From Byssothecium circinans (taxonomy: Eukaryota > Ascomycota > Dothideomycetes > Pleosporales > Massarinaceae), in contig ML977012.1 in assembly GCA_010015675.1 (NCBI GenBank), positions 191,042 through 255,041 of the forward strand: a stretch of 64,000 nt of DNA, read 5' to 3'. Both the position numbers and the translations under genes were made by a program. Positions 1 to 11,819 of this stretch are shown here, one piece after another. The notes under the pieces were generated by a model. It was not told where the DNA came from, made no database searches, and saw only the letters and a list, made by a program, of their open reading frames with translations. The stretch's first letter is position 1. Every line of letters starts with the position of its first letter.

Positions 1-3000
1 GCCGTCTGTCACGGTTTCGGCTGGCTGCGCGCCGGGTCCGACTTACGTCAATGCAGCTGGATGGGGAAGAGGATATAGTCCAGGAGGGTTATCGAGTATC
101 CAGTACAGTATTTCACCATGTCCAGCGTGCTGTTGTATCTCTGCAAGGCAGAAAACGCGAGCCTCACGACCCCTGGCTTCCTTGCTCTAGTCTACGGCTA
201 CCCAGGTACCAACACAGATAGTGCATCTATCAGCAATATCCATCTCCCCACCGCATCGCAATATCGCAATATCGCGACCTGCCAGCTTCGTATGCAATGT
301 GCAGAGCAACGGCACACGGCAGCCGGTTCGCGCTCGTCGTCACCGCCTGGCATTCCGGTCGACGTCCGCTTCCGAGCAACGAGATTCCGACGCTGCAAAC
401 GCACGTTGGCCGCATTCCAGGTGGGAATAAACAGACCCCTTGGAGATGGCCTGACCCAGCCTAACATGTCCTGATGTTCTGATGGCGGCTTAGTCCTGAC
501 AGGCTGCGGAAGAGCGGTGGAGAGTGGGTACTAGGTACTAGGTCGTGCAGCGGAGGGCCGCCAGGATATCGCCGCTCTGGTGCATCGACGCTTTCATCTG
601 AAAGACGAGGATGCCGTCACCGTCGCCGTCGCCACTGCAGGTCCAGGTTGAGTGCCGTCGCCAGCCTGTCCCGGCAAGCCGTGGAGAACGGTCCTCTGGC
701 ACCAGAATGCAACAATGGGCCGGGGAAATGAGAGGGGTTTGAGATGGGCGGCCGGGCGAGATTACACCACCTACTAGATAGTTCATCGTGAACAAAGACG
801 AGCAAGCCGACAAGCTGATATCGATAGTAGATAAATACCGCCGCCGTAGGATGAGGCATCGACATGTTTACCGCCAATGTTTGTCGCTCCTATTTTTGTC
901 TGCCGCCCAATCAGATGCCGTCGACGTCCGCAGATCCCACCAGGATCGTGGGGCAATGGATGAATATCAAAAAGTTCTTCCGTCGTCTACGCTCCCGTTG
1001 TATTTACCAACAGTGCCTTTGAACGAACCTCTGCTCCACTGCAATCAAACTCTCGCCCGAATGCCCAGGCAGTCATCTCGTCCTCTGAGCTGGAGACTCA
1101 GTCTGCAAGCCGTGTCGCACCGAGCACGCCGCTCTGAATGAGCTTCCGCGCACCAAGGCCGTGGAACACCACCAAGAGTCAAGACTATTCAAGTGATTAC
1201 CAGGTGAGCCGCCAGTCTGGCTCCGCTGCTGATTCAAGGCCCGACTGCATCTCAGCCTCACCATTTACCTTCCGTACCCAACTCTATCACACCAGTCGGC
1301 GACTGCTCCGCTTGCAAGTCACGATATCTTCTTCGGCTTTCACCTGCGCTAACTCCTTCCTGGATGTTTGCGAAAAGGCTTCAATTGGTGTACAGCACGC
1401 CACAAGCCCCTCCTTTGCTGCGGCCAAGACGCGTTGAATGAGCAGTACATTGCAGTAAGGGTCTAACATCACCCGCGTCGGCCATCCACAACACCGCGGA
1501 GACTTCACATTGCCATCGTGACTTTCCTCATAAACGGAGTCTCAAGCGCACCACCGAGGTCGACGACTCACCGCCAACCGTTTTGTTCAAACTTCGCCCC
1601 TCTAAAGATACTCCCTCGTTGCCCTGCATTGCTCCAAAATGGGCTTAAGTGGCGAAACACGAGTTGTTTACCAAAGTGTTTTTTCAGCCGCGTCCACCAT
1701 CTCGATCTTTCCCAACACTTTTTTATTTCCGCGACCGCCGCTTCCAAACGGCTGTGGCCTTTCTTCGTGTCCAGGAACCACTGGTCCGCGTCCCAAGCCA
1801 CCTTTGAACATCTTCCTCCTCCATCCAATGAATGGAAGCAGCCATCACTGCATACGTTTCAAGAGTCCCTATGGCGCCCGTCTCGCGTCATACAGATCTC
1901 ACCAGCACCAGTCTTCATCCACTCTACTAAACATCCCCCGATCCACTCTCGGCCTGGCATGCGTTCCGATTGGTGGTCTGATTCATCTGTAGATGTGCCG
2001 TTGCCTGCTTGATCTCGGGATCAGGCGCGAGCCTGCCTGCCGCAGTGCCTTGGCTTCCCTGAAAGACAAATGTACCACAGTTTCTTTCCGACTGTTCTAA
2101 CTATTACTCACGTGCTACCGAACCTACCTAGGTAGTCTCTGTCTACTTCCGGTCCTTACGTAACCACCGAAGGGTGATCTTCTAGAACATGGGGAAGCCA
2201 TGTATCGATGTACAACATCTTCCTTGTCCAAACGGACCTAGCCCACTGTTGAGACCGAATTTATCCGGCATCCGAGTAATATCCAGCTACCACGTCTTAC
2301 TAGACACACCGTCTTTGATCATACCTCCTGTTGCACAGCCATCTCTTTCTCTCGCTGAGAGTTGCTGGCACTGTCCCACCATGTGGTAGCGAGGGCAAGC
2401 TCTACCCTCAACGCTGGTAAGCCATCAAGGCATCGCCAAAGTGTCTACCAATCCTCTACTTCTAAATCTCCCTAACTCTCAAGTATCTACTCCCCCAATG
2501 TCCCTGCCTTACAAATTTCCGCACACCCCTCCCCTGCTTAAACTACGATCTTGCCTTTCTTGAACCCTGCCTTCTCCTCTATCCCTCTTACTCCCTTACC
2601 GGGTACCTTTATTTGAGGCACTGTTCAACTACACGCCGTTTTCTGTACGCGCGATGTATGTCCGTAATCTCGCTTCTTACGATGGCGCAGCGCCGCCGTT
2701 GCTACTATTATCTTTTCTCCAGAGGCGATGCAAGTTCGAGGACCCTTCTTCGCCGGAACGATCCGTGAGACTAAGGTTATGATGGGGGTGGAAATTTGAT
2801 GTGGATTACTGGGATAGGGCCGGGTCGGGTGTATATGTTAGAGCCTGATCCTGAGCCTGTGCTCAAAGGTGAGACATTGGTTGCTATATTCAGAACTGCA
2901 AGTTAGAACCTAGCAGTCTTTACGCGGTCCAAACGAAACGCGGTACTTTTCTCTAGCTTGAAACGGGAGGTGTTTTCTATCGCCTATAGGTATATAGCGT

Positions 3001-3085
3001 AATCGATGCTCAGAACCATGTTTCCCATATACCACTTTTGAACATGCATAAACCTCATGAAAATAACGACAACTCCCCCTTCCCC
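1..3085. other. 3.1 kb without a supportable gene
   Basis: Several overlapping short open frames occur on both strands, but none has recognisable domains or a convincing start and splice structure. From about 2300 to 2660 the plus strand is strongly pyrimidine-rich, as in a fungal promoter or leader. The longest ATG frame just after it starts at about 2654 and encodes only about 42 residues. The stretch lies downstream of the minus-strand gene ending at 3086, so its right end should hold that gene's 3' UTR. Confidence 0.5.
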
Positions 3086-5806
3086 TCACGACGACGACTT
3101 TGTAAGCACGAATCCAACCCTACAGTCCTGCTCCTTCAACACCTCAAGCAATACATCGTCGTCCAAGGACACTGCCGCCGCGTCCATGTCGACCTTCTTG
3201 TCTCCAACAACGTACTCCTCGGTCAAATCGACGGTTTCGGTCTTCTTCGCGCCACGGATGTGCTTTGTATCTAGGTGCTTGTATTCCATCAGCAATGTGA
3301 GTTTGCGTTGCTTGGCTTTGCGGCGGGCTTTGATCCGGGACTCTTGCTCGTCCATGTCGACGTGGCTTGCCGCTTTTAGGCTTAGGTATTGGTCTTCCTT
3401 GTCTTCATCGTCGTCTTCGTCGTCTATGAGGATGGACTCGCTGAGTTTAATCTTCTCTTCGGGTGCGCCATTGCAGTCGCAGGGGCATTGCAGAAGATCG
3501 TGCGTCTGGCACGTCGAGCGCTCGTCTAGGCGAAACAAGTCCCTCAACTCGTCCTTTGAGAATGAAGATGCGCTGGCTTTGTTGTCAACGACGGCATTGG
3601 CAAGACCCATCTTCATGACTTGACGCTGGAAGATCTTCTCATCTAGACCGCCCTGGACCAGGAAGCGGTAGATTTTGCACGGCAGTTTCTGTCCGTCTCG
3701 ATGAATGCGTGCCATGGCCTGCAGATCGGTCGCCGGGTTCCAGTCGATGTCGAATAAGACGATACGAGATGCACCAATTAGATTCAAACCTACACCACCT
3801 GACTTCGCGGAGAGAAGGAAGGCAAATGAGGTGTTCTTGTTCGTCTTGTTGAACTTTTCAACGAGGGCTTGACGCTTGTTCGCGGGTGTACTGCCATCCA
3901 GACGGAGGAAAGAATACGACAAAGCATTTAGCAGGCGCTCGATCATGTCAAGTGTCGTCGTGTAGTTCGATACTATGACGATCTTCTCTTCGGTCGTCGT
4001 GTGCAGGCGATGGATCAAGCTATCTAGCACGCGCAACTTCGTACTGGAGGCGTTGGAGTTCAATATGTTCGGCGGAATGAGAGAAAGGACGGACTGCAAC
4101 ATTTCTGATGGCGTATCATCCGTGTCTTTCTTCGACTTGAGCAACGCAGGGCTGTTGCAGATCTTCTTGAGAACATTGATAAGCTGAAGAGCCATGTCGG
4201 TATTGCCTAGGGCAGCAGTGAAGATGGGTGAGGATATAATCTTCTTATAGGCATCTGCTTGTGCATTGGTGGGCTTGCAGAACACAACGTGCTCTGTCTT
4301 GGGCGGGAGGTACTTCGAAAGCACATCGGCCGTTCGTCGAATCATGAACCTGCTCGTCTGCGAGACGAGTTCTTTCCATCGCTCCTCACCTTTCTCCAAA
4401 TCCGACTCGCTCGCTTCAGGCTGTCGGCTGCGCACAATGGGAACTTCGAACGTCCGTTTGAAAGTCGAACGGTTCCCCAAGAGACCCGGGCACACAAGAT
4501 CGACGGTGGTGAAGAACTCACCGAGGTCGTTCTGGAGTGGCGTTCCAGTGAGAACGATGCGGCGTTCAGCGCTGAGGGACTTGATAGCTTCCATTGACTT
4601 GTTCTTTGCGGTCTTGAGCCTGTGACCCTCGTCCGCAATAACGATGTCGATTTTACCCTTCTTCAGTTCTTCTTGAACAGTGCGCAGCATCTCATAACCG
4701 ATGACCATGACGTTGTAGACCTTGCCCATGGTGAAATTCGAGATCTTCTTGTTCTTGCCCTCTGCAACGAAGACACTGATGCGCTCGTTTCCAAGCCATT
4801 TGCGGAACTCGCGGCGCCAGTTGTCAACAAGCCCAGCAGGACACACAACCAAAGCCTTGCCAACGACTGGCGGTGCTTCGTGTATGGGGTTCTGCTTCAT
4901 CAGTGTCCAAAGTAATGTGATGGTCTGAAGAGTCTTGCCGAGACCCATTTCATCAGCCATGATAGCACCGTCTCCTTCAGATCGCATGCCCATAACGCAT
5001 TCGTACAGGAATTGTACACCTTCCCGTTGGTGATCTCGCAGATGCTTGCCGAGAATTGGATCAACGACAACATCAACAATCTGCTTTCCTTTGGGCACAA
5101 TAGACGGACGCTTCATGACGAGGGCATTCTTTTGTTTGGGATCATGGCGGGGCTGCGGTTCCAAGCTGTTGGTCTTTGGCAGCACAGTGCTGGAAAGCAA
5201 CGGCATCTTGAATCTTTTTTTGTCTGTAGCACGGATGACTTCGGGCGCGTCTCCATCTTCATCATCGTCTATGACTATGGTCTTCCTCTTGTTATTTATT
5301 GACTTACGAGGGCCAGCTGACAAAGGCTTGTAGCTCGGCTCACTTCGTTGTGGTTGCTGTGCCGGTACAGCAGAAGCACTAAGGAAAACCCGTCCGGACA
5401 GGTAGTCTTCCTTATTGATGACACCATCGATTTCCACCTCTTTGCCGCCCACCGAGAGAGTCGAACCGGGCAAGAGCGGCCGTGTGCAGGCACTTCTTCC
5501 CATCTCTTTCACGCTATCACTATCCGTCAAGGTGGCATAGCCGCCAACCACTGCAAGTATGCCATCACCATCCCACGTCTTGTTCTTCTTCATTGTGTAT
5601 TTCCGCCATAGAACCGAATAGTACTGCTCATTCGAACTCGGCGACGAAGAAGGCGGTGGTGGTGCGGGGTTCTCGACCGACGCGAGGGGCTTTCGTTCGC
5701 TTGAAGACTGTCGCGTTGGCGCGTCCGACGAGATGCGACGCTTCTTCGTGGTTGGCTCGTTGTTGAAGCCTGACCGCACGAAAGACGGAGCCCGGAATGG
5801 CTTCAT
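3086..5806 (-). CDS. RDH54: SNF2/RAD54-family DNA translocase, RDH54/TID1 (RAD54B) type
   Basis: Single-exon 906-residue Swi2/Snf2 ATPase. The N-terminus (RAPSFVRSGF, residues 5-14) and the segment at about 60-145 (VLWRK, TWDGDG) match the N-terminal module of Rdh54/RAD54B proteins. Helicase motif I is DEMGLGKT (about 285-292), motif II is DEGH (about 392-395), and motif VI includes ARIHRDGQ. The acidic and basic C-terminal tail has a short Cys-rich stretch (CPCDC). Known family role: ATP-driven translocation on duplex DNA, Rad51/Dmc1 removal and support of strand exchange in homologous recombination, in the nucleus. The first Met lies at the conserved N-terminus, so the start is well supported. 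RAD54 itself is the alternative, but the N-terminal module favours RDH54. Two ACGCGT boxes lie about 80-110 bases upstream. Confidence 0.93.
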   Translation of the reverse strand: MKPFRAPSFVRSGFNNEPTTKKRRISSDAPTRQSSSERKPLASVENPAPPPPSSSPSSNEQYYSVLWRKYTMKKNKTWDGDGILAVVGGYATLTDSDSVKEMGRSACTRPLLPGSTLSVGGKEVEIDGVINKEDYLSGRVFLSASAVPAQQPQRSEPSYKPLSAGPRKSINNKRKTIVIDDDEDGDAPEVIRATDKKRFKMPLLSSTVLPKTNSLEPQPRHDPKQKNALVMKRPSIVPKGKQIVDVVVDPILGKHLRDHQREGVQFLYECVMGMRSEGDGAIMADEMGLGKTLQTITLLWTLMKQNPIHEAPPVVGKALVVCPAGLVDNWRREFRKWLGNERISVFVAEGKNKKISNFTMGKVYNVMVIGYEMLRTVQEELKKGKIDIVIADEGHRLKTAKNKSMEAIKSLSAERRIVLTGTPLQNDLGEFFTTVDLVCPGLLGNRSTFKRTFEVPIVRSRQPEASESDLEKGEERWKELVSQTSRFMIRRTADVLSKYLPPKTEHVVFCKPTNAQADAYKKIISSPIFTAALGNTDMALQLINVLKKICNSPALLKSKKDTDDTPSEMLQSVLSLIPPNILNSNASSTKLRVLDSLIHRLHTTTEEKIVIVSNYTTTLDMIERLLNALSYSFLRLDGSTPANKRQALVEKFNKTNKNTSFAFLLSAKSGGVGLNLIGASRIVLFDIDWNPATDLQAMARIHRDGQKLPCKIYRFLVQGGLDEKIFQRQVMKMGLANAVVDNKASASSFSKDELRDLFRLDERSTCQTHDLLQCPCDCNGAPEEKIKLSESILIDDEDDDEDKEDQYLSLKAASHVDMDEQESRIKARRKAKQRKLTLLMEYKHLDTKHIRGAKKTETVDLTEEYVVGDKKVDMDAAAVSLDDDVLLEVLKEQDCRVGFVLTKSSS

Positions 5807-6505
5807 ATCGCAGACAATATTGTGTGAGGTTTGCGGGCATTCGTTTGCCCGTCAAAGGGCAGGATGAGAGAGACAGCGCACGTTGGACGCGTCGATGGGG
5901 AAGGAACGACGCGTAATTACGCGAAGTCACGCTAGCGCTGCGTCAACACGTGAACCCTCTCACCGTCATGATGTCATGGCGAACCTTACTCTGCTCACTT
6001 CATCTTGAAATCATTCATCTTAAGCTTCAGTCCGATTGCCTTCCTATCCGCAGCACCTTCCCCTGGCTACACCAACCGACTGCAGCAATTTCCATATTTG
6101 TCACACGTTTCAGTATAGTCATACAATTTTCAGCATCGCGTTAGGTATATTCTGTTTCGACAGTCAGTTACAGCTAGACGTTAGAGGAGACAATTTTCAA
6201 GGAAACATCTCCTCAACGACCATTCCAAGAAACGTATAGTTGAAGGAAACAGCAATTGACTCAAAATCTTGCGGCATCGACCTTTTTATCGAGCGGCTTC
6301 AAAGGGGTCACAGATCACTGCAGCACTCATATCGGCAAGCATGCTAGTCTTTCTACGGTCTGACGTGAAATGGGAAATTTGTCAAAGTTTCATTTCATGC
6401 TCTCCACCAGATCAGTCTCCTGGACCGTCCCCCGAGATTTTGATGACATTGAGTCATACATACGGCCTCTATGGTGTGCTGGTTTTTGAGGCCCCTGGTT
6501 TCTGC
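5807..6505 (-). promoter_or_regulatory. Upstream region of the RDH54-like gene with ACGCGT (MCB-like) boxes
   Basis: This 0.7-kb gap between two minus-strand genes holds the RDH54 promoter on its left and the 3' UTR of the zinc-knuckle gene on its right. Two perfect ACGCGT palindromes lie at 5887-5892 and 5909-5914, followed by TACGCG at about 5918. ACGCGT is the MluI cell-cycle box bound by the MBF complex (Mbp1/Swi6 in yeast; Cdc10/Res in fission yeast) that drives G1/S genes. Spacing to the start codon (81 and 103 bases) is typical of a fungal promoter. Binding is inferred. Confidence 0.55.
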
Positions 6506-8095
6506 TCAGTTTTTGTACAGCGGCACTCCCTTGCGTGACCGCATAGGCAACGCTCCATGTACCTTGGGCTTTTTGCATTCGAAATCCCGGTGACCGCGTC
6601 CATGGCAGTTCCGGCACATGATTTCCTCTGGACATTCAACGGCGAAGTGACCCGACTTGCGGCAGTTATGACATGTTCCGGTAGCGCGGCCGGGACTCCG
6701 AGCCCGGTAGTGTTCTCGATCATGGGGACGACTGCTTCCGTATCGGTCAAGGCTCGGGGTACGACGTCTATAGGAGTCTTCCTGCTGTGGAATGTCTCGG
6801 CCTTCCTTCTCGTACTCAACTTTAATCCGAAATTCATCCTCTCGCCGCCATTCACGCTCACGTTCTTGGTGGTAGCGCTCTTCATACTCGCGTTCCTTTA
6901 GGGCTCGCTCCTCGTACTCACGTGCCAGGCGATAACGCTCATATCCAGGGCTGAAGTTTCGATCACGGGAATCGGGAGGCCAATGCTGAGCTGCTTTGTA
7001 GCTATCCCTCGAAGGGCGATAATGTATTGTGTCGACATCGTGCTCGCGTCTCCATGCTTGCCTACCGCGATCTTGACCAGTCTCTTTGTAGTAACGACGA
7101 CGAGAACTGTCAAAGCTAGAAATATATGTAGGACGCGGACTACGCAGAGGTGAAGGCAGGCGTGGAATCTTGGTCGGCCTAGAATCCCAAGAGCGTTCAC
7201 GATGACCTCGCTCCGAAACAAGACTGTGTTCAAAGCGTCGTTTCGGCGGCTTCTCCTTCTTTCGGAGCATGCTAGCGGGAGCAGTAGGAGTATTTGTGGG
7301 GAGGGCGTCTTTCTCGACTTTGATCTTCAGAGAAGGTGTAACAGCGCGCCCACTGCCCCTAGGTTTATCCTGGACTTCTTCTTGGGAAGGCTCCGGTCTC
7401 GGTTTCGGTGTTGGTGTCTGCTCTTTCGAGTGTGGATACAAGATTTTGAGAATATCATGTCTCTGATTTGATGGTTGAGCTGCCGTCTTTGGCTGTTGTC
7501 TCGGGTCTTGGGTCTTTTGCGGCATCATCAGCTGTTTCCTATCACTGACTCCTCTGTACAGGCGTAGGCAGTCTCCAGTAGCAATTTTATAAGTCTCAGA
7601 AGTTTGTTGCGTAGACCGAGCTGCTGCAAACTCTGGTCGCTTCTCCTGATTTCCAGGCCCATGGGGCATTTGTGGAGGCCATTTCAATGTGGTACGAGCA
7701 AGAGCCTCTAGACTCTCCCAATACGTATTGATATCCGGCCATTCACGCAGGACTTCCTTTTCGTTCTTCATATCCCACTCGGGCAGAATAGAGAATGCCT
7801 CCCCACGTGCAGCTTTCCCGGCGCTGACGTCAAAGGAATTCTTACGCTTTTCTAGCGAGTTCAAGAGTATGCGGCGCCTCCTTTTCTGCTCTTCAGTGTA
7901 GGAGGTCCCTGGTGGCGTCACTACAGGAGCTCTCAAAGATATCTTTGGCACTGTGATATTGTATTAGTCTCGGTGGGCGGAGGTGAGTTAAGGTTCAGTA
8001 GCTAAAAGCACAATGACTCTCGATCAAACCGAAACAGCTGAGTAGAGCGACTTACTGTTCCTTTCGGGTGGACGGCCCGCGGTCAAGGCTTGCAT
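6506..8095 (-). CDS. CCHC zinc-knuckle, Arg-rich nucleic-acid-binding protein
   Basis: Two exons, 8095-8056 and 7950-6506, give about 494 residues. The ATG is at 8093-8095; the intron (8055-7951, GTAAGT...CAG) splits an ATG codon, so the frame runs through the junction and adds 13 residues (MQALTAGRPPERN) before MPKISLRAP. Residues near the C-terminus form zinc knuckles, CHNCRKSGHFAVEC and then CRNCHGRGHRDFEC (both CX2CX4HX4C). The middle is highly charged and rich in Arg/Glu/Tyr, as in RNA-associated proteins. The N-terminal 120 residues (helical, RRRRILLNSLEKRK) look conserved but carry no domain I can name. Likely binds RNA or single-stranded DNA; substrate unknown. Confidence 0.85.
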
Positions 8096-8562
8096 GTTGG
8101 GCACGTAACGGATATTATACTAGTTATGATATACGGTGGATTTACACAGGATGGTTGATGACTAGCTCTCGGTGTTGTTGCTGTGGTGAGGTGTGGGTGA
8201 CCCAGCCAGGTAGCCGCAACTGCCCCGTTACCGCCTTGACTAAGCAACGTCGCACGAAAGCTACCTACTACATATGTAGGTGACCAAATATAAAAGGAAA
8301 TCCGGGCTACCTGTATTTCATTCTTCTTGTCATTGGATATTCCCTGCGTTGGCGAAGCGCGCCGGCAGGCTAGAAGTGACCTGCTTTGACCAATAGGCAA
8401 ACACGGGCTGACAGCTTGATAATATTGACGTAGATTCGTTATCACCGTCTTACTTGACCATATAAGAGAGCTCCCATCTCCTCTTCCTGTTCCTAGGCTC
8501 CCTAAATATACCCTTTCTGACCAATAATCAACTTCAGAAATTCAGTCACTGCCCTTCCCTCC
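8096..8562. other. Intergenic: zinc-knuckle promoter and MFS 3' UTR
   Basis: 467 bases between two minus-strand genes. It should contain the promoter of the zinc-knuckle gene on the left and the transcript end of the MFS gene on the right. I see no further coding signal. Confidence 0.5.
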
Positions 8563-10345
8563 TCATGCCGGATACGGCAAATTATCCGCCTTGCTCAACC
8601 TCCTCACACCTTCCGCTTTCCTATCCTCTGCTAATATGCTCGCAAATTTACTCGCCTTTCTAACCCGTGGCCCCTTCCAATAAAATATATAAATTGGCAT
8701 AACGACCAGATAAGACAAGCACGCCAGCACGGTCGTCGCTAGCTCAGACGGTCTCGTCTCGCTCAGATTCGTATACAGTGGGGTAGCATACAAAGCTGCG
8801 ATTCCGGCGAGGAAGTCCCGCGCAAAAGCATTACCGCCGGTCGCAGATGCGGAGTAAGGTCCGTAGGCCGCAATCATGTAGTCGACAGACGAATAGTATA
8901 TAGCGAAGTTGGCGAGACCCACGAGGAACGAGAAAATCATAGGAGCTATCCAGTGTGTTTGTGGTGGGCCCATGCACGTCCATGCAAAGCCAAAGAGGCC
9001 AATTGGTTCGAAGAGCGCGAGGAGAAGAAGCGGCTTGAGACGGCGTTCAGGCGACATGTAATCCGGCCCGTTCTTCTTGCGTAAACGATCGTTTTGCCAG
9101 AACCAAGGCCAGTACAGAAAGTACGTGAAGAAATAGCTAGCGTTGATGGGAATGAAAGCCCACGCGACTTGTAGAATGCCAAAGCCAAAATTGACAGGGA
9201 AGGTGATGCTGAAGACTTCTAGGAAGGTGAAGATGAGCGCATCGGAGAAACCGGAGAGGAGGGACAGGCACAACACAATGGGTTCGCGGATGAACATTTC
9301 GAACGGACGGAGCGATATTTTCCCTGCTTCTTTGAGTGAGACACGTGGGGATTTGAGCTCGTTTGGGCCGTAGATATTGGTGTCTTCGCCGGTTTTGCGA
9401 CGGCGCTTGGCTTCACAGTCGAGGAGAATTGTGGAGCGCGATTCGGGCATGAAGAAGTGAATGGCCTGGACGACGGCACCAAAAATGAGCTGGATCCAGA
9501 AGTTCCATTGCCATGTGAGATCTAGCAATTGTTGTTAGCCGAGTGCTTGGAGAGAGAAGAGGATGGGAGGAACAAGTGCTTACAGCGTTCGATCGGGCCG
9601 CCGATGACTCCACCAATACTAGTCCCAATGGTAGAAGAGAGAACAATGAAACATAGCGGCCAATGCTGCGTCTCTGGCTCGTATAAGTCTGCAATAAGAC
9701 CTAGCGTCACACTCCCACCGGCGGTAGAAAGACCGCCCTACGAAAGTCAGTCCAACACTCTCGGTGTCATTATATCCACTTTCAGTGACGTACCAGAGCT
9801 CTACAGACAACAATAGTGCCAAAGTTCGAAGCTACAGAATTGGGGATCTGCCATATGTTGATAAGAAACAAACTGAGCTGCAAAATAGGCCAGCGACCGA
9901 ACTCTTCACTCCACGGAGCCCACAGTTCACATCCAAAGCTGTAGGCTACAAGGTAAATCATCTGGCAAACACGCGCCTTTTGCGTGCTGACCCCGAAGTA
10001 CTCCGATATGGGATTGATCGCGCTCGGGAACACCGACGTGTTGAAGTTCATGGAGATCTGTATGCCAGCAATGGAAGCCAGATACATGCACTTCTTCCAA
10101 GTAGGCCATGAATACGCAAGTTTATCCCAGCAGTCCTTCTCCTTTAGTTCGCGTTTGCCGTCGGCACGGGGGACTTGCGATGGTCGGTGGGCGTCGAACC
10201 AGCTGCTTTTCCGTGGCTTTCCTTTGCTGTCTGTGGCTTTGAGAGGTTTTCCAACAGGCTGGTCTTCTGTAGAACTCTATTCGGCTGAGGTAGGCGCGGG
10301 GTCTGCCCGTGGGGAGGGGGGTTGCCAGATTTTCTCGTCTGCCAT
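8563..10345 (-). CDS. MFS transporter (DHA1-like) with an in-frame stop near the 5' end
   Basis: Three exons: 10345-9794, 9737-9584 and 9521-8563, with GT-AG introns and consistent phases. The protein is a 12-TM major facilitator of the drug/H+ antiporter-1 type. Recognisable parts are SWPTWKK before TM1, CRALGGLS after the first junction, RYLTWQWNFWIQ after the second, and PESR after TM6. From the upstream ATG (10343-10345) the frame opens with MADEKIW but meets TAG at 10279-10277 as codon 23; beyond it the same frame continues without a break into the transporter. Either the allele is truncated, or translation starts at the next Met (10087), giving about 468 residues that keep all membrane segments but lose the conserved cytosolic lead-in. 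Substrate unknown; related fungal proteins export drugs or polyamines. Confidence 0.82.
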
Positions 10346-11150
10346 TGTCGGAAGCCAAAGTTTGGGGAAAGTGGAAGTGATGTGATGGAGGATCTAGTCT
10401 TACCGTGAGGAAGCAGAGGATCGCGTAGGCCTATAAAACCCCTGCCAGCTTTTATTCGCGGTGGTTCTCAATGACGTTCATTATGGGGTTCAACGCGAAA
10501 TTTCCACATCGTTCACACTCCAAGCGCGGTATAAATGGGTACGCCGAGGCGTTGTAGTTCCCATAGTACTATAGTGGAACCTTTGCTTGAGTCTCAAGGC
10601 AATATTGTTCGATGGACGTAGTCCACGAGAAGGCCGGACCCGCTTATGTGACGGTAAGCCCCCGAAGTGGATCCTAATCAGAAATTTTCCAACATTAGGC
10701 AGAGCACAGAACTCCATCATGATAAAAGGCCAAAGATAGTTGGACGTGGTGCTGCCCAAAGATTAGAATGCTAAATCAGAGTGTTTTGCCAATGCAAACC
10801 ATTTCATCGATGTAGATGCGAGTCCCCACAACCTGACCCACACCAGACGACCCATGACATCGCTCGCGAGAGTTTCATTCTCCCTTCCAGCTTCAAAGAT
10901 GAACGTACGCACTGTTGTCGACGAAGGGGGAAGCCGTGTTAATGGTCCTCGATCGCTGTTCGTCACGTGTCACGGCACAATTATGGCCTTACATCCCCAT
11001 GTTGTAACTCATAATCTTGAATCGTGCATTGATGGTATCGAATACTGTCGAAGACCCCGTTCCCAGGCAGCCGTAGAACCCCAAACTCCACGCCAAAATG
11101 AAGAATATTCCCAATTCTCGTGCCTTGGTAAGCCTAGGAGCGATGCTGAC
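10346..11150. other. Intergenic: MFS promoter and calcineurin B 3' UTR
   Basis: About 0.8 kb between two minus-strand genes. A GTAAGA donor-like site on the minus strand near 10403 could mark a 5'-UTR intron of the MFS gene. Open frames here show no protein features. Confidence 0.45.
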
Positions 11151-11819
11151 CTAGAACTGGTCCAGCGTCATGCTCATGGTGACATCAGTGCTCTCGACCA
11201 TTTTGGTGAACTCCTCGAAGCTGATCTTGCCATCGCGGTCCAGGTCCGCCTCCATGATGGTTTTGTCCACGATCTGCCCATGTCAGCAAACCGATTCTTG
11301 ATCCCTAAAATGACAATAGTGGAAGTACCTGCTGCAACTGCTGGTCCTTCAAGTTACTCCCCACCATCATCTTCAGCACAATGAAGAGCTCGCCATTGCT
11401 TATGTACCCATCGCGGTCGATATCATATACGCGGAATGCAAATTTGAGCTTCTCTTCCTTGTTCCCCTTGCTGCTGAAGGCCGAAAGGCCGGAGACAAAC
11501 TCCTGGAAATCGACATCGCCGCCGCCGTCCTCGTCGAAAATGGCGATCATGCGGGTGGCGAGCGGGTTCGACGATATTTGGGGCAGGGCGAGGAATTCGT
11601 CGCGCTCAATGGTGCCGGAGTTGTCCTTGTCCAACTTCATAAAGCGCTTCCGCAGCCGGTCTACTTCCTCACGGTCGACTGTGCGCATTCATTAGCATCC
11701 TTCAGCTGGAGTTTTTCAGCCCCGCGGTCGCCGACGCTGCCCCGCCATCTGCCGCTTGTGGACGTACAATTTGAGCCGGAGGCTATGTTGTCGAGGATCG
11801 CGGAGGGCTGGTTCCCCAT
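11151..11819 (-). CDS. CNB1: Calcineurin regulatory subunit B
   Basis: Three exons (11819-11768, 11678-11329, 11273-11151) encode 174 residues, the normal family length. The first intron follows the codon for Asn in GSN; the second separates LQQ from IVDKT. The N-terminus MGNQPS is a myristoylation signal (Gly2). Four EF-hand loops are visible: [36 protein letters not shown] and [12 protein letters not shown]. The motif [18 protein letters not shown] is diagnostic. Known role: the Ca2+-binding subunit that activates the catalytic calcineurin A phosphatase, controlling Crz1-type transcription, ion stress tolerance and growth. A branch-like TGCTAATG precedes the first acceptor. It is divergent from the next gene. 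Confidence 0.97.

Noticed and set aside
3057..3623. 188-codon plus-strand frame rich in Ser
   Set aside because: Antisense to the C-terminal end of the RDH54-like gene; its Ser runs come from the complement of acidic and basic codons.
10854..11384. 176-codon plus-strand open frame
   Set aside because: It overlaps the last exons of calcineurin B in antisense and has no domain; an antisense shadow.
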